DNA of 64,000 nucleotides, from assembly GCA_021613335.1 (NCBI GenBank), contig JAJTWR010000113.1:1677501-1741500 (forward strand). Direction: 5' to 3'. This DNA is from Whitmania pigra (Eukaryota > Annelida > Clitellata > Hirudinida > Haemopidae). The notes under the pieces were generated by a model. That model saw only the letters and a list, made by a program, of their open reading frames with translations. It searched no databases and was not told the DNA's origin. Made by a program: the position numbers and the translations under genes. Below, piece by piece: positions 49,943 to 62,700 of this stretch (position 1 is the first letter of the stretch; every line of letters begins with the position of its first letter).

Positions 49943-52900
49943 ATGTCGAACGTTTACTTTTATCGATGGTCTTCCTGGATTTTTGCCGGTTTCTTGGTTT
50001 TTTATATTTACGCCGTAGCTTTGTACTTTTTGTATACAAGTCAAAGTGAGGTCAGCAACTACGAAAGACGTCAAAATATAGATGCAGAATCTAACTTCAT
50101 ACATCAACACCATTCTTTTAACCAAGACGATATAAATGATTTTAAAAAGGTAGATGTTAAACACAATAACTTTTAAATTATTTTCTAGGTGTGTTCTAAT
50201 TCTAAATAGACCTCAATATTCAGTTTGAATCTGATTTGACTACCATAGGTCATGCTATATATCTTATTATATTGGATCACAAAAACAATTTGTAGCTTCC
50301 AAAAATTTTGCTTAATTTAAAAGAAGATTGTGTCTATAATTTCTTCCATATAATTTCAAACTTTGCAGGTCATGGAATATCGGCAAATGAGATTTATAAA
50401 TGCACAAAATCGACCTAGGAAGGAAGGTCCGGGCGAAGGAGGTAATGCAGTTCACCTCTCAAAGGAAGAACAAGAACTTGCAGACAAGTTGTTTGCCAAA
50501 GAAACATTTAATGTCATTGCTAGCAACAAAGTTGCCATGGACAGGAGGCTCAATGATGCCAGACCTTCGGCGTTTGTATAAACATCTTATATATGAGATG
50601 TTTTTCAATTCAGTCATCCTAATCATTACAGTTAATTTACATAACTGGCTGGAATCTTGTGATTGCTTTTTAGATATCATATTAATAATTATGTTTGACT
50701 GTGGTGTGGAGAATTTGGATGACAGTTCAAATAATATTTGTTGGGTGATATCCCAAATTCTATCAACATCAACTTTACTTTGATTTTGTGTGAACATGTT
50801 TCTAAACTACAAAGATTTTAAGTCTGGGTTAAGTAACTTAATGTTAATGTTAACTATATCACATAACAATTATACTTGTCCTCAAATATTTCAAGATGCC
50901 TTAATGTGAAATACCCTGACAAGCTTCCAAATGCTAGTGTTGTGATTGTCTTTTGCAACGAAGCACCTTCTGCTCTGCTAAGAACTGTCCACAGTGTCAT
51001 CAACCGATCACCACCTCAGTACCTCCAAGAGGTCATCCTTGTGGACGATGCCAGCGAGAGACGTTTGCACACTTTTCTGTATTTTGCTGTTCTTTAAAAA
51101 GTTTTTTTTAGTTTCAAGTTAATGATTTCCAAAACAGCTGAGGTAGGCGAGGAATTGGACAACTACGTGGAGAAGGTTTGGCCCGACAAGATCGTGAAGA
51201 TTGTGAGGTCCAAGGAGAGACTTGGCTTGATTAGAGGCAGGATGCTGGGGGCTGAGCAGGCCACAGGGGATGTCCTCATATTCTTGGATGCCCACTGTGA
51301 AGCCACACACATGTGGTTGGTCTTTAGAGTTTTCATCATTTGACTAGAACATGGGAAATAGTCTAATAGAAATCATAATAACAATGTAATAATAATATTA
51401 TAATAATAATAATAATATTAATAATAGAAACTAATCTCAACCATGTAATTGTAGATTTTATATTTTGTAAATGTTATGTATATATTGAAATATCAATAAT
51501 GATGAGCAACAGTATTGAAGCAACGTTGAAACAATGTTAGCTTGTGTTTTAGTTGATGAAGCAAGGATGAATGACTCTGTAATGTTTATCCTGCTATTAT
51601 TGAACTAAGGTGTTTGCTTAAGGATTATTAGCATGAAGTAGTAATCAATTAACAAAGTATTAGAATTAATATCAATTACCATTTAATGATGTTGGATATC
51701 ACATTTATTTAATAGGATTGAACCTATTCTTGCAAGAATTGGTGAAGATAGATCCATCGTAATCTGCCCAATGATTGACTCTATTGACGACAAAACCCTC
51801 AAATACAACTACGGTGGTGGAGTGGCCGTAGGTGGCTTCACCTGGAGTCTCCACTTCACTTGGAGAGGTGTCCCTAAAAGGGAACAAGACAAGAGAAAGT
51901 CAGAGGCTGACCCAGCCAGGTTGGTTTTTATTGCGAGAGTATTGAGTTTTATGTGTTATGTAATTTGAACCATAAGTATGTGCTACTGTTTTACATGTTC
52001 AATACTGACTACTGTTATCAATCGGTCCATCCATTTACCATGCTCTTGTGGAGGGTTCAACTCCATATTAAGTAATCCAAAAATTATAGCTAAAATCTTA
52101 TTAATTTTTATTTAGTTGGTTCTTACTTAAATGATATTTTATGACTTTTGCTAAAAGTAACTATTCTCAAATATGATTACTTCTTTATGCTTTCCATAGT
52201 TTTATGTAACTTGTAGATATTGATTCTCCTACATTGTTCTTACATTTGGCTTTATTTTGTGCCCTTATCATTACATAATATTATTGCCTGCAATTGTTTT
52301 CATTGATATTTATTCATTTAAATTCAAACAGATCTCCTACCATGGCAGGGGGATTGTTTGCAGCAGACAGGAGGTTCTTTTTTGAGCTCGGGGGCTACGA
52401 CAAAGGGATGGATGTCTGGGGAGGAGAGAACCTCGAAATTTCATTCAGGGTGAGTTTTGTTGACAAGTAGTTGCTGGAATGAATCCATTCAGCATGAATG
52501 TGTTAGTGTTAGTCAGAATGTGAAATATTATTTAAAAATAACATAGTAAAAAATGACATCAATAACAAGTCACATATTGTAGAATGAATTAGAAATTAAT
52601 GATGAGCTTAAGCTATATATGGATTATATTGTAATTATTATTATATTAGTTGGTTTATTAATGGTTTTTATTAAATTATAAAGTTATCAATTTGGTATTG
52701 AAGTAAATCAAAATATGGACATTCAAGAATCAATTTAAATCTGTTGCAACTCTGATTATTGATTGATATGGACTTATGCAGCAGATTCACCTTATGTTAA
52801 CATGGTGAAAAACGTAGCAACAGGTGTTTTGCTTGTGGATGGTCACACAGATGATCATAGATCATATTCACGTGATGATGATAATGATGAGGATGATGAT

Positions 52901-55322
52901 GATGAAACAGGCAAATGTAATTCATTTGTACAGCTATTGATGATATTGATAGTGATGATGATGATGATGATAAATGTAACAGTGATGATGTCGATAGGAT
53001 TTGGATGCTGATGACAGTTTTTCCCATTTTTCTTTCAGACTTGGATGTGTGGTGGTTCCATGGAGTTTCTCCCCTGCTCCAGGGTTGGTCACATCTTCCG
53101 AGCTGCACATCCTTACTCATTCCTTCGTCAGTTGCAGATTGTTCTTTCGTTATGATTGTTTAATTACTGTTAACTTTCATTAATAAGAATGTTAAGCTAG
53201 CAAAAGATCTCACATGAGAGAATTTTATGGAATGTATTGCTATCTGATTGATCCTGTTATTTATTTCATCACATCATGATAATGGAATTTTTACTCATCT
53301 TCATAGTTTACTATTTACCAATTAACTTTAAAATTATAATTAAGCAAATAATTAACAAAATTCGCTTTGGACATGAATTTGCAGAAAAAGACACCCACGG
53401 CCTAAACTCAAAAAGAATGGCTGAAGTATGGATGGATGACTACAAGAGACTTTATTACATGCATCGTTCAGATCTCAAGGTACTTTTGGTCACTCACTAA
53501 ATTGATAATAATGCCCGGAAGGTAGTTAAAATGTAGATTTAATTCAGACTGAAAATATGTCAAATTCATATTAATAAATTGCATATATCTACTTACAATG
53601 AGTGAATGAAAATGGGTTTTTTACTAACATCAACAGGACAAGGATGCAGGCGACATCACAGAACGATTGGAGTTGAGGAAGAGGTTGAAATGCAAGAGCT
53701 TCAAGTGGTTCTTGGACAATGTTTATCCAGAGAAGTTCATCATTGACGAAAATGTCCAGGCTTTTGGCATGGTTTGTTGCGTTGTTGCATGTTTTATTTG
53801 TCCTGGCTTGTTGTATCCCTACATATTTTTTTAGGCACTAAATTTATTTATTTCACTTCATATATTGCTGTATTAAATTATCCATATCGTGATGCTAATT
53901 ATTATAAAAACATTCAAAATCAACATTGGGTTCCATGTTGTTTTGAAGGCCATTAAGAATAAATTTTTATTATTTGTTAATTTTAAATGTTATTTATTTC
54001 ATTTATAGGTAATTTCATATTCATTGTTCTTATGTTGTTTGAAACTTGAATGTTGCACTTATTACTTTCATGTAACAATAGCATGTTGAAATAAATTCAA
54101 ATATTTTCGACAAACGCAATGTTGTTTCTACACCTCCGTTGTAATGCCTCTAATATTTTTTGTAAGAAGCCATCTGATGATAATTAAAGGATTTTTACAT
54201 TCCAAGCATGTAAATTTATATCTCATTTAACATTGTTAATTGAAGGTTATTAAAGTACATTTTCAACCATTTTGCATAAATATGTTATTTTTAATGAATT
54301 TAAATTTAAATGATGCTGCAGAGTACCAACTGAATAAAACACAGTTACAATTAATTGACATAAGGGCATGCATAAATTTAAGTATTTACAATTTTTCAGC
54401 AAAATCAACAACAACGATAAAATGCATTGTACTCATTTTAAGTGTCATAAACATGCCTCATGTTTATTCAAAGAGAATACTTTTGTGCTTCAGGTGAGCA
54501 ACCCGTCGACCCGTTTGTGCCTTGATATCCTCGGGAAGGATGAGAAGACAACTTTCCCTCTTGGGGTGTTCCACTGCCAGGGTGGAAAAAGCAGCAGTGA
54601 GGTGTGATGATGATGATTTTTCTTGTATCACATTTAAATTTGTTAATTCCTATTAAAATTAAACGTGGCATAAAAATTGTAAATAGGTGTTTAGGACATG
54701 TATACATATATCTTGAATTATTGATGACACATGCTGAACCTTCACATTATAAGTAATTTACATTTGGTGAGGCAACATGTGGCGTTAAAAACAAATGTGA
54801 TATGTTGACATATTATATTAATGCCTTTTTCAACACCAACTTCATCATAACTGAACTCGTTGCAGGTGTTCTCGTACAGCCTTACCAATGAATTGAGGAG
54901 GGAAGACCTGTGCGTCGATGGCATTTCAACGGACGGAGCAGATGTCAACATGCATTTTTGTCATGGGCACCAAGGCAACCAGGAATGGATCTACGACAAG
55001 GCAGTTATAATTAATTTCTATTGCAATCATCGTTGCTGCAGTTATTGTTATTATTTATTACAAGTGATTTGAATTGCTATTGCTAATGCTTTGAGTGCAC
55101 AACCATTATTATGCACTTAATTAGTTGTATAAAATCAACTTTAATGTTCGGTTTTACAACTAGGGGACTAAGCAGATCTTCCACTCGTTAAAAGTCGTCT
55201 GCCTCGATGTTGAGGGAGTGTCAAGTGGAGGAACATTGAAAGTGAGGAATTGCAACCCAGACTCCCCAACCCAGAGATGGGAATTTGAAAAGACTTATGA
55301 GTCTCTTCCGGTGACGAACTGA
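49943..55322 (+). CDS. Polypeptide N-acetylgalactosaminyltransferase
   Basis: Twelve plus-strand exons join in frame to 599 aa: 49943-50149, 50369-50571, 50896-51062, 51138-51315, 51716-51919, 52332-52449, 53039-53126, 53385-53479, 53637-53771, 54494-54601, 54866-55003, 55164-55322. It is a type II Golgi protein: TM at about residues 12-31, stem, and a GT-A catalytic domain with [20 protein letters not shown], DxH at 243-245 (FLDAHCE), [11 protein letters not shown] and WGGEN at 349-353. A C-terminal ricin-type lectin domain runs from about 466 ([17 protein letters not shown]). The enzyme starts mucin-type O-glycosylation by moving GalNAc from UDP-GalNAc to Ser/Thr. The orthologue group within the GALNT family was not decided. 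Exon 11 ends either at GCA|gttata (55003) or at a GC donor AAG|gcagtt (55000); both keep frame. Confidence 0.95.
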
Positions 55323-55432
55323 ATGTTGAAGTCTTTGGAGATTTTGTGCTCATTGTGCTCTCTTCATGGATTTTCAAGTTTTACCTCTCAAAGCATTCCA
55401 AGATTTTTATGCCATTATTTTGTTGTGTTATT

Positions 55433-55439
55433 ATTATTG

Positions 55440-55525
<86 letters not shown>

Positions 55526-55556
55526 GTTATTGTTATTGTTATCGTTATTATCATTA
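55433..55556. repeat. (TTA)n microsatellite
   Basis: About 120 bp of TTA triplets passing into TTG/TTA mixtures, just downstream of the GALNT stop and probably within its 3' UTR or flank. Confidence 0.97.
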
Positions 55557-56588
55557 TTATTATTACCACTATATGAATACCAAATTCTAAAGACTCGGTT
55601 GTGTTTTAAATCTCGGGTAATAGTTTTACTGACGATTTTATTTTTATTAATTATTGTTATTTGATATTCTCAGTGCATCTCTTCATCATTGTTTTGGTTT
55701 TGTGATTATGCATTATGCATGTTCTGCTTAGTGGATTGTAATTTGGGGCTAATTTATTTATCATTTTATCAATTCATTAATTAATAAGTGTTTATTGCTC
55801 AGGTTTACTCTATTTGGTCTTAGCAAGTAATGGGTTTGTTCGAATGCAGCTTTAATTCTCTATAAGGTTGTCAATTTGTTTCTTTTTTGAAGCAAGGAAA
55901 TTGCTAGTATCAGGTGATATCCTGCTGAGCATGATTAGTAATAGTATTATCATAATTGTTAAATATTTCTTCCTTGAACTCGTTAGGCATGACCAATCAT
56001 ATGCAAGGTGTACAAAATATGCAGATATTGCAACGAATTAACGGCGTTTAGTTGGGCATGGTTTTTAAATTTGATGAAAGCCAATGGCTCATTACAATTG
56101 CAACGCTTGACTGTTATTGGCTGCTTAACTGATAATTATTAACTAATGCGTGTCATTATATTAGTACTATTATGTGATATTTATGTTGGCCAATATAAAT
56201 ATAGGTTTTTGGTGATTTGGTCTTGCAGAATTGTCACCTAAAAATGAATGCATGTGTGAATGAAACATGTTCAGTGCTATTTTTGCTGATGTGTCTCTGA
56301 ACTGTAAATTATGATTAAAGTCTTTTTGAATTATGTTGAATTACAATAACAATTCAGAATGATTTTGTGAGATCCAGTTGAAAATTATAAAATTGTTGAA
56401 ATCAATAACGTACTTGCATGTCAGTTGTTCTCTTGCTTAAGCTCCATTTAATTAATTTCTGCATTCCTATTGTTATCAGAAAGGTGTTTCAGTGATTGGG
56501 TTGTGAATCGCACGCGAGCAATTTTTAAAATGAGTTATAAAGCTACCAATAAAATGAAATGTGAGCATTTCACGTTAGTAATCCATAC
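55557..56588. other. Intergenic, nothing recognised
   Basis: AT-rich sequence downstream of GALNT. No gene or repeat that I can support. Confidence 0.4.
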
Positions 56589-57470
56589 AGTGGCGGATTT
56601 AGGGGTGGGGGCGAAAAGGGCCATGGACCCCCCCGTCATTTTTAAAGTCTAAAAAAAGCTGAAATCCGCCAATAAACTTTGTCCTACACGCTATAATGCT
56701 ATTTTGCATATTCCACAAGTTCTCGTTAATTTTAATTGGAATCTTATTGTAGTTTTATGTACAACAAAATGATGATATGTATGAAATTGAGTAATATTGA
56801 ACTTATAATTAACGGGAACCATTTATATTTGTCAGCTGTGAGCAAATTTTCATTTCCTGATTTTCATTGCCCTGATGAGTTTGTCCTTAAATATAACAAG
56901 CCGTCAAGTGTGATGCTGCAAAAGTCAGGATTAGATATTGTGCCAAGCAATGTATGAAGTTAAAACAACTCAAGCCACTTTGAATGATGTTCAAACCAAT
57001 GTTGATAAACAGTTTAATGAAATTTATGACAACATTATAAAACTAGCAAAGATCTCTGGCGCTGAACCTCTGTCCCTAGAACATGTGGCAGGCAAACCAT
57101 GAGGAGCAACATATCAACCAATGATCTCGTTGCTTTTTATCGACAATCAGTTTTCATACAATTTCTTGATAATATGATTTAAGGACTTCAAGAGCGCTTT
57201 AGTCCAAGACACAGTGACATTGCATTGGCCTCCAAGTTGATGCCATCTGTTATGCTAAAAAATCCTGAAGCATTGTCTAGTGATCATGCTAAAGATGGTT
57301 GCAGACGCTTTTCCAGACTTGCCATCGACACGTGGATTACAATCGGAGTATGAGCAGTGGTGGGTAAATGTTGGATTGACAATCTCAAATTTTGTAAATT
57401 CTCTACAGAGATAATATTGGCTTTCTTTCGTAGTTTCATATTTCAGAATCTGAAGTGTGTTTAAGTTATT
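56589..57470 (+). mobile_element. Decayed hAT transposon with transposase remnant
   Basis: The left end at about 56593 carries CAGTGGCGGATTTAGGGG, a common hAT terminal sequence. Downstream, frames read YEVKTTQATLNDVQTNVDKQ, then GRQTMRSNIS, FYRQSVFIQFLDNMI and ERFSPRHSDIALASKLMPSV. This resembles the middle of hAT transposases of the 52-kDa-repressor-like group. Stops and frame changes are present, and the right end was not found. Confidence 0.6.
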
Positions 57471-58325
57471 GAGAGATTTTACAAAATGTGCTTGGTGAGT
57501 TCTGCGACAAAATCATAATTTGGACGTTAGATGCCTTAACTATTTGTTGATAGAAGTTCAACGTTTAGTTATGCCTGTAACCCACGACTTTCTAACAACA
57601 AATAGTTTAGATGAAAAGCCAAATTGCACATTTTTGTTTGTAGCATACCAGAAGTCAGGGCTTATTTGATGCTTATCGTCGGAAATTCACTGATCAGACA
57701 AAATGCAAATAAATAAAAATGTACAACTTTAATTAAAAAACTTACCATTTAGAAATTTCGATTCAGCTTTAACTATAAATTGTTTGCAATTTTAATTTTT
57801 CACTCCGTTTTTATTATTTTTATGATTTTTTACAAAATTTTTCGAGGCCAGGAATTCGAATTCATTGTCCCTTTTTCCAAAAACCAGGAGGAATCCGTGG
57901 GAAGGCAAAGCTGCATAACCCATTTTCAAAGCTCCTTTGATCGATGTCTGGACATACCTGCATTGATTTATAATATATTCAAGCCAGCTAATATTATATC
58001 GAAATAAATGATATCGGATATATTGCGAATGCAGATTTAAATATTTTTCGATGGCAATTTAGTGATATAAAGAAGAATTACTGGCCTGAGGCAGGCACAA
58101 GCGAGCAGGTTGAAAAGGATAAGAAGACAGCACGGGATGCAGACGTTATAGAGGACAAATTGTTCGTATTCTTCTAAGATACGATCAGGGCAACTTTCCT
58201 GATGCCGAAAACATGATTAATATATTAATTATTTGACACTTAATCTATTTCTAATTTATTTCTTTGAATATTTTTAAAATGGCAATCTAATTCAGCGTTT
58301 TGTGGCAAATTTAGCTGAATTTTAA
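57471..58325. other. Region downstream of the tetraspanin, no gene recognised
   Basis: A plus-strand frame at 57780-58007 has no family match. I looked here for a missing tetraspanin TM4 exon on the minus strand and found none. Confidence 0.4.
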
Positions 58326-61300
58326 TCAGAGTTTGGCTAGAATGACTTGAAAAATGGTCAAGTCCTTGGAAGGGTCGTAGTTCTCGTGAGTTCCCTTTAA
58401 AATGTCCGCCATGATACAAGCTCTTTTGGCGAATGGGCTGCAACAACTGAATGGCACCATCTGCGAAGGGGCATCGAAAGACAAGAATAATTTTAATTAT
58501 TACCTCGTTAATATGTTTACATAAATATTTACTTAGGACTGTGAACAAGTGAATCTGCAGAAATTAAATTGATTTAATTACTTGACGAAAATAAAACTGA
58601 AGAATGAAAACAAAAATAACTTGTCTCCTTTTATCTGCCAGCTCCTCATCAATCCATGAATTCTTGAGCCAATCCGTAAAGTTGTTCAGTCCACAGCACT
58701 GGAAACGCTGCTGCGTGACATCGAATTTCTCCTTGTATTTTGGAAAACTTTTGTATTTTTCAAATGCTTCGTTCATCTTGTGCTAAAAGAAACCAAGACA
58801 TTCAATTTTATATTTCGCTTATTTTTTCCAATTTACATAATTAGTATTACCGCTTATTTAATTATTTTATTAACTGTGTTTAACAAAACTATTGACTAAT
58901 ACATTGAATAGATTTAATCTGGGAGAGTTAAGCTCATTAAGTCATTCACAAAAACTGGAATGGAAATCATTTTAGATAATCCTTTTAAAAAATAAACTTG
59001 GTGGACCTTCAAGCCATTCCTGAACTGCCACCCCTGTTTGCGCTCAAACCACAGGCACCAGAGATACAACACGGCTTCAATTAGGTTGATGACCAAAAGA
59101 ACAAGCAGAAATTTAGAACCTCTTCTGCGATTCGATACTGACGTGTTGATCCAGGACATCAAAATTTCTGATTGCATTCATTTCATGAATAGTCATTGTC
59201 ATTGATAAAATTAGATTGATTATAACTAACATTCATTAAATAGTATTAGAAATAACTATTATTTTTGACATCGGAAATAGACTTGTTATAGTAAGGATGA
59301 TTCAAACAACTTGTCATGTAAATGTTTGGCATAATAACTTATTAAAAATTATTCATGTAATAATAATATCTGTCATCTCTTGATAATAATGATTAAAATA
59401 GGAAATAACAGATGTGGCATTCATTATATCTGATGATAGATTATTACTACTTGTGGAGAGTTTTCTTGAGGACCAGGGACATCATTTCCTTTCATCATTT
59501 CAGCTTTTTTGGCAAACAAAAACTCTTACAAACTGAGACGACTTTTTTTTGCTTATAGCCAAAATTCAGGGGGAGACAAACCTAAACTTGAGGAGATAAT
59601 GGTCATCCATTTTTTGCGTCTAAAGTCGTCCCCCCCCCCAAAAAAAAATTACGTCCCTGTTGATCAAACTTGTAATACAGACATGTAAGAACTTACTGAC
59701 CAATGGTACTGTAGAATATCCCTATAACTCCTGCTGTAACAAGGAGGATGTGCAAGGTTGTTTCATTCAAATTTGGCACAAGTCCAAATGCCTCCTGATA
59801 CCTGATGATAGTTTTGTTTGAATTTATTATTTTAATTTGAATCCAATATACTTCATTTATTTAGTGGCTATTTAAATATTAGAATATATTCGTAATAAAG
59901 TTAAATATGAGATTTCTTTGCAAAATCGGAGTTAGTGCCGGAAATGTGTTTATTTGGAATAGAATCTTGAACGAGATGGCACCCCGTCATAACAGCCCGG
60001 CGACAGAATAGCCCCGACAAAACAGCCCCGTCAAAACAGCCCGGCGTCAAAATAGCTCAAGACAAAACAGCCCCGACAAAACCGCCCCGACAAAACAGCC
60101 CCGTCGAAACAGCCCGGCGTCAAAATAGCCCAGGACGGGAAAATCCCGTCAAAATGGCCCCGTCAAAATAGCCCCGACAAAATAGCCCGGCGACAAAATA
60201 GCCCAGGACAAAACAACCCGGCGACAAAATAGCCCGCGACAAAATAGCCCAGGACAAAACAACCCGGCGACAAAATAGCCCGGCGACAAAATAGCCCGGC
60301 GACAAAATAGCCCCGTCAAAACAGCCCCGTCAAAACAGCCCCGTCAAAACAGCCCTGTCACCAGGGTCGGACTGGCTTAAAAAACCGGCCCGGGAAATTT
60401 TATTTAACTCCTACTTTGATCAACTTAAACATAAGAAACACTAGAGTCTAAAATTTCTATCCACTATTAACTATTATAACAGCTTTTTCATCGTTTCACT
60501 AGTCGATGCTAAAACATCAATGATTTCATTGTTATTGATTCTTGGAAAAGAGTCTTTCTCACAAGACATCAGCATGAATGATCGTAGAATTGACTGGTTC
60601 AGAAAATTTCTTAATCTGTTCAAAACGTATTTCAATTTTGAAAACGACCCCTCACAAGCAACTTGTGATCAGGATAATGTCAACACAAATTTGTAAGCCA
60701 GATACAAATTTGAATAAGCAAGACTATGCAAATTAAACTTCTGGAGAACAATAATAACAACAAACAATACTCAAAATGATCAAAGCATTCAAGCCACTAA
60801 TTTCGAATTAAATTTTGATTCAGTTTCACAACATTTTTAAAAAATACTTTGACATGGAGTTATCATGGGGCTATTTTGACGGGGCTATTATGTCGCCGAG
60901 CTATTTTGTCGCCGGGTTGTTTTGTCCTGGGCTATGTTGTCGCCGGGCTATTTTGTCGGGGCTATTTTGACTGGGCCATTTTGACGGGATTTTTCTGTCC
61001 TGGGCTATTTTGACGCCGGGCTGTTTCGACGGGGCTGTTTTGTCGGGGCGGTTTTGTCGGGGCTATTTTGTCTTGAGCTATTTTGACGCCGTGCTATTTT
61101 GACGGGGCTGTTTTGTCGGGGCTATTCTGTCGCCGGGCTGTTATGACGGGTCACCGAACGAGATTTTATTAAATGCACGATTTTAAAGAATAGATTTGAA
61201 TCCATTAAATTGTAAAATGATTTTGAATCTGTTAGCGTATTGTTATTATTGTTTAATACTTTTATTGTTAATAATTACTAAATTTATCTATTTAATGTTG

Positions 61301-61493
61301 ATTTGAAGTGATACTGAAGCTTTTTTAAATAATTATTTCCAACTAAAATTTGTCACCTAGACTTGATTTTGACTCCAGATGAAATGACGGTGAGCTGTAG
61401 AAAAGCCATGATGACATTCAAAATGATGACTAACATCAGAATATTCTGTCGAGCCGATTCACCAACCATCACCTTGCCGCACAATTTTGCCAT
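58326..61493 (-). CDS. Tetraspanin-like membrane protein, no TM4 found
   Basis: Five minus-strand exons join in frame to 229 aa: 61357-61493, 59701-59801, 59007-59167, 58621-58776, 58326-58460. TM1 is around residues 19-40 (NILMLVIILNVIMAFLQLTV), TM2 around 65-80, and TM3 in exon 3 (KFLLVLLVINLIEAVLYLWC). The large extracellular loop has the tetraspanin CCG motif at 160-162 (FQCCGLNNFTDW), the second Cys pair in VPFSCCSPFAKRAC and a further Cys. Tetraspanins organise membrane microdomains. The frame stops shortly after the loop (IFQVILAKL), with no fourth membrane helix. A donor CAA|gtcatt near the end would allow one more exon, but none was recognised. Intron 1 is mostly filled by a foldback transposon. 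Confidence 0.8.
59978..61155. mobile_element. Foldback-type transposon with minisatellite inverted repeats
   Basis: A 1,178-bp element is bounded by the perfect 9-bp direct repeat GAACGAGAT at 59969-59977 and 61156-61164. Its termini are inverted: GGCACCCCGTCATAAC on the left, and GGTGACCCGTCATAAC as the reverse complement of the right end. The arms, about 59978-60358 and 60867-61155, are near-identical inverted copies built of short units of the type GACAAAATAGCCC with CGTC or GGC joins, period about 14-16 bp. The 500-bp centre carries a hAT 3' end. Long inverted repeats made of short tandem units plus a 9-bp duplication are the hallmarks of Drosophila FB-type foldback and related Mutator-like elements. 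It sits in tetraspanin intron 1. Confidence 0.88.
60362..60720 (-). mobile_element. hAT transposon 3' end inside the foldback centre
   Basis: The minus strand reads CEGSFSKLKYVLNRLRNFLN then SILRSFMLMSCEKDSFPRIN, the hAT C-terminal dimerisation domain, followed by stop codons. The terminal sequence CAGGGTCGGACTGGC then lies at 60362. The 5' part is missing. Confidence 0.7.
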
Positions 61494-62037
61494 TTTCAAC
61501 TCTTTAAACTAAATAGCGCTCCTGCCAGCTTTCTAATAGTTTTAATTATGTTAATGTTATGAGTCATCGTAACAATTTATACTTATGCAACCATATTTAC
61601 TGAAACTAAAATGATTTTAGAAAATCTTGTAAATAGTTGAAGATATATGTTTCATACGTGCCAACAAAGTTGAATTTATTTCCAAGCAAAAGAGGGCATT
61701 TTAGACTGTTAAAACTATGTCAACTGCAAATGTCTAGCGAGAATTTTAACAAAGCTGAAATATTAGTAGATTATTACTCCTTTAACATTCCAAATTAAAT
61801 TAAGACCTTTAAAAAGCAAGTTTTTGTTTAATAATTTAATGTTTAATAGTTTCATTTTTCAAATTGATAATCAAAACTACGACAAGTTTTTAATCACAAC
61901 GCAATATAATAAACGTTGAAAATGATGAAAAGTCAGGGATGTGCTTGCCAATCAAAGCTAAATTCAGTTTGCAAAAGTGCACCTAATAGCTTCTCAACTA
62001 CTGAAGGTTTACAGATTAGGAATAGTTTAGGTACTAA
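61494..62037. other. Upstream region of the tetraspanin gene
   Basis: AT-rich, presumably containing the promoter and 5' UTR. No motif was identified with confidence. Confidence 0.4.
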
Positions 62038-62115
62038 CAGTGTTGAACCGTAACGAAGTAAATGTCGCTGGTTACTGTACTGAAGTACACTTAAAGTAGT
62101 ACTTTAATTGTAACA
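62038..62115. mobile_element. hAT end fragment
   Basis: It starts CAGTGTTGAACCGTAACGAA, matching the CAGTGTTG terminus of the hAT element at 40606, and continues with GTTACTGTACT and TACTTTAA blocks typical of such ends. No transposase is attached. Confidence 0.5.
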
Positions 62116-62554
62116 AAATGTTCTATTTTCGGACATATTTTTACCTTGTCCGCCTCAAAGCTTTACAAAGTAACGTAGATAAAACTATATATTGATTAAA
62201 ACGCATTATTGAATTTGAAAGCAGACAATTCGCAACTAAACAAGTCAAAATAACTTTTAATAGAAAGGAAATGAAACGCACTTGAAACAACAACAAAACT
62301 CCACTCGAACTCAAAACAATCACAGAAACTAAAACGGGCCAAAGTTCAGAAACTTAAATTGTCTGCTAATTATGCTCGCCGACACAAGAATCTTTATTTT
62401 AAGTTCTTATTGATTCTTTTGTTTGGTTCGAGAACCACTTTCCTTTCCGATATTGCAGTTTATGGGTTTATAAACCAAGTTTTTTAAATATATGTTTTAA
62501 AACTTTTAAACTTAAGGAATCTTCAGAAGTAGCCAATTTGAACATCAGTAGCGA

Positions 62555-62700
62555 AGATCGGCTTGCATGTTGGTCGAATGGGTTACGTTCCTGCTTTCGG
62601 ACGTAATGGCAACAGTCGTAATGTGTCTTGCTCGAAACCCAGCGCGCACTGCCACAAGTGAAGGAGCGCTGTATAAATGGCTACAAGAAGCGCTTTTGTC
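62555..62700 (+). mobile_element. tRNA-derived SINE, family 2 (best copy)
   Basis: It has GCATGTTGGTCGAATGGGTT (box A TGGTCGAATGG), GTAATGGCAACAGTCGTAAT, a box B-like GCTCGAAACCC, a CACTGCCACAAG segment, and an end near ATGGCTACAAGAAGCGC. It adjoins a LINE RT fragment. Confidence 0.8.

Noticed and set aside
57840..57950. Plus-strand VPFSKNQEESVGRQSC, a superficial tetraspanin-loop look
   Set aside because: Wrong strand relative to the tetraspanin gene, no paired cysteines and no membrane segments nearby.
59978..61155. CRISPR-like array of short repeats
   Set aside because: The units are contiguous without unique spacers, occur in inverted orientation, and are bounded by a 9-bp target duplication in an animal intron. 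It is a transposon.
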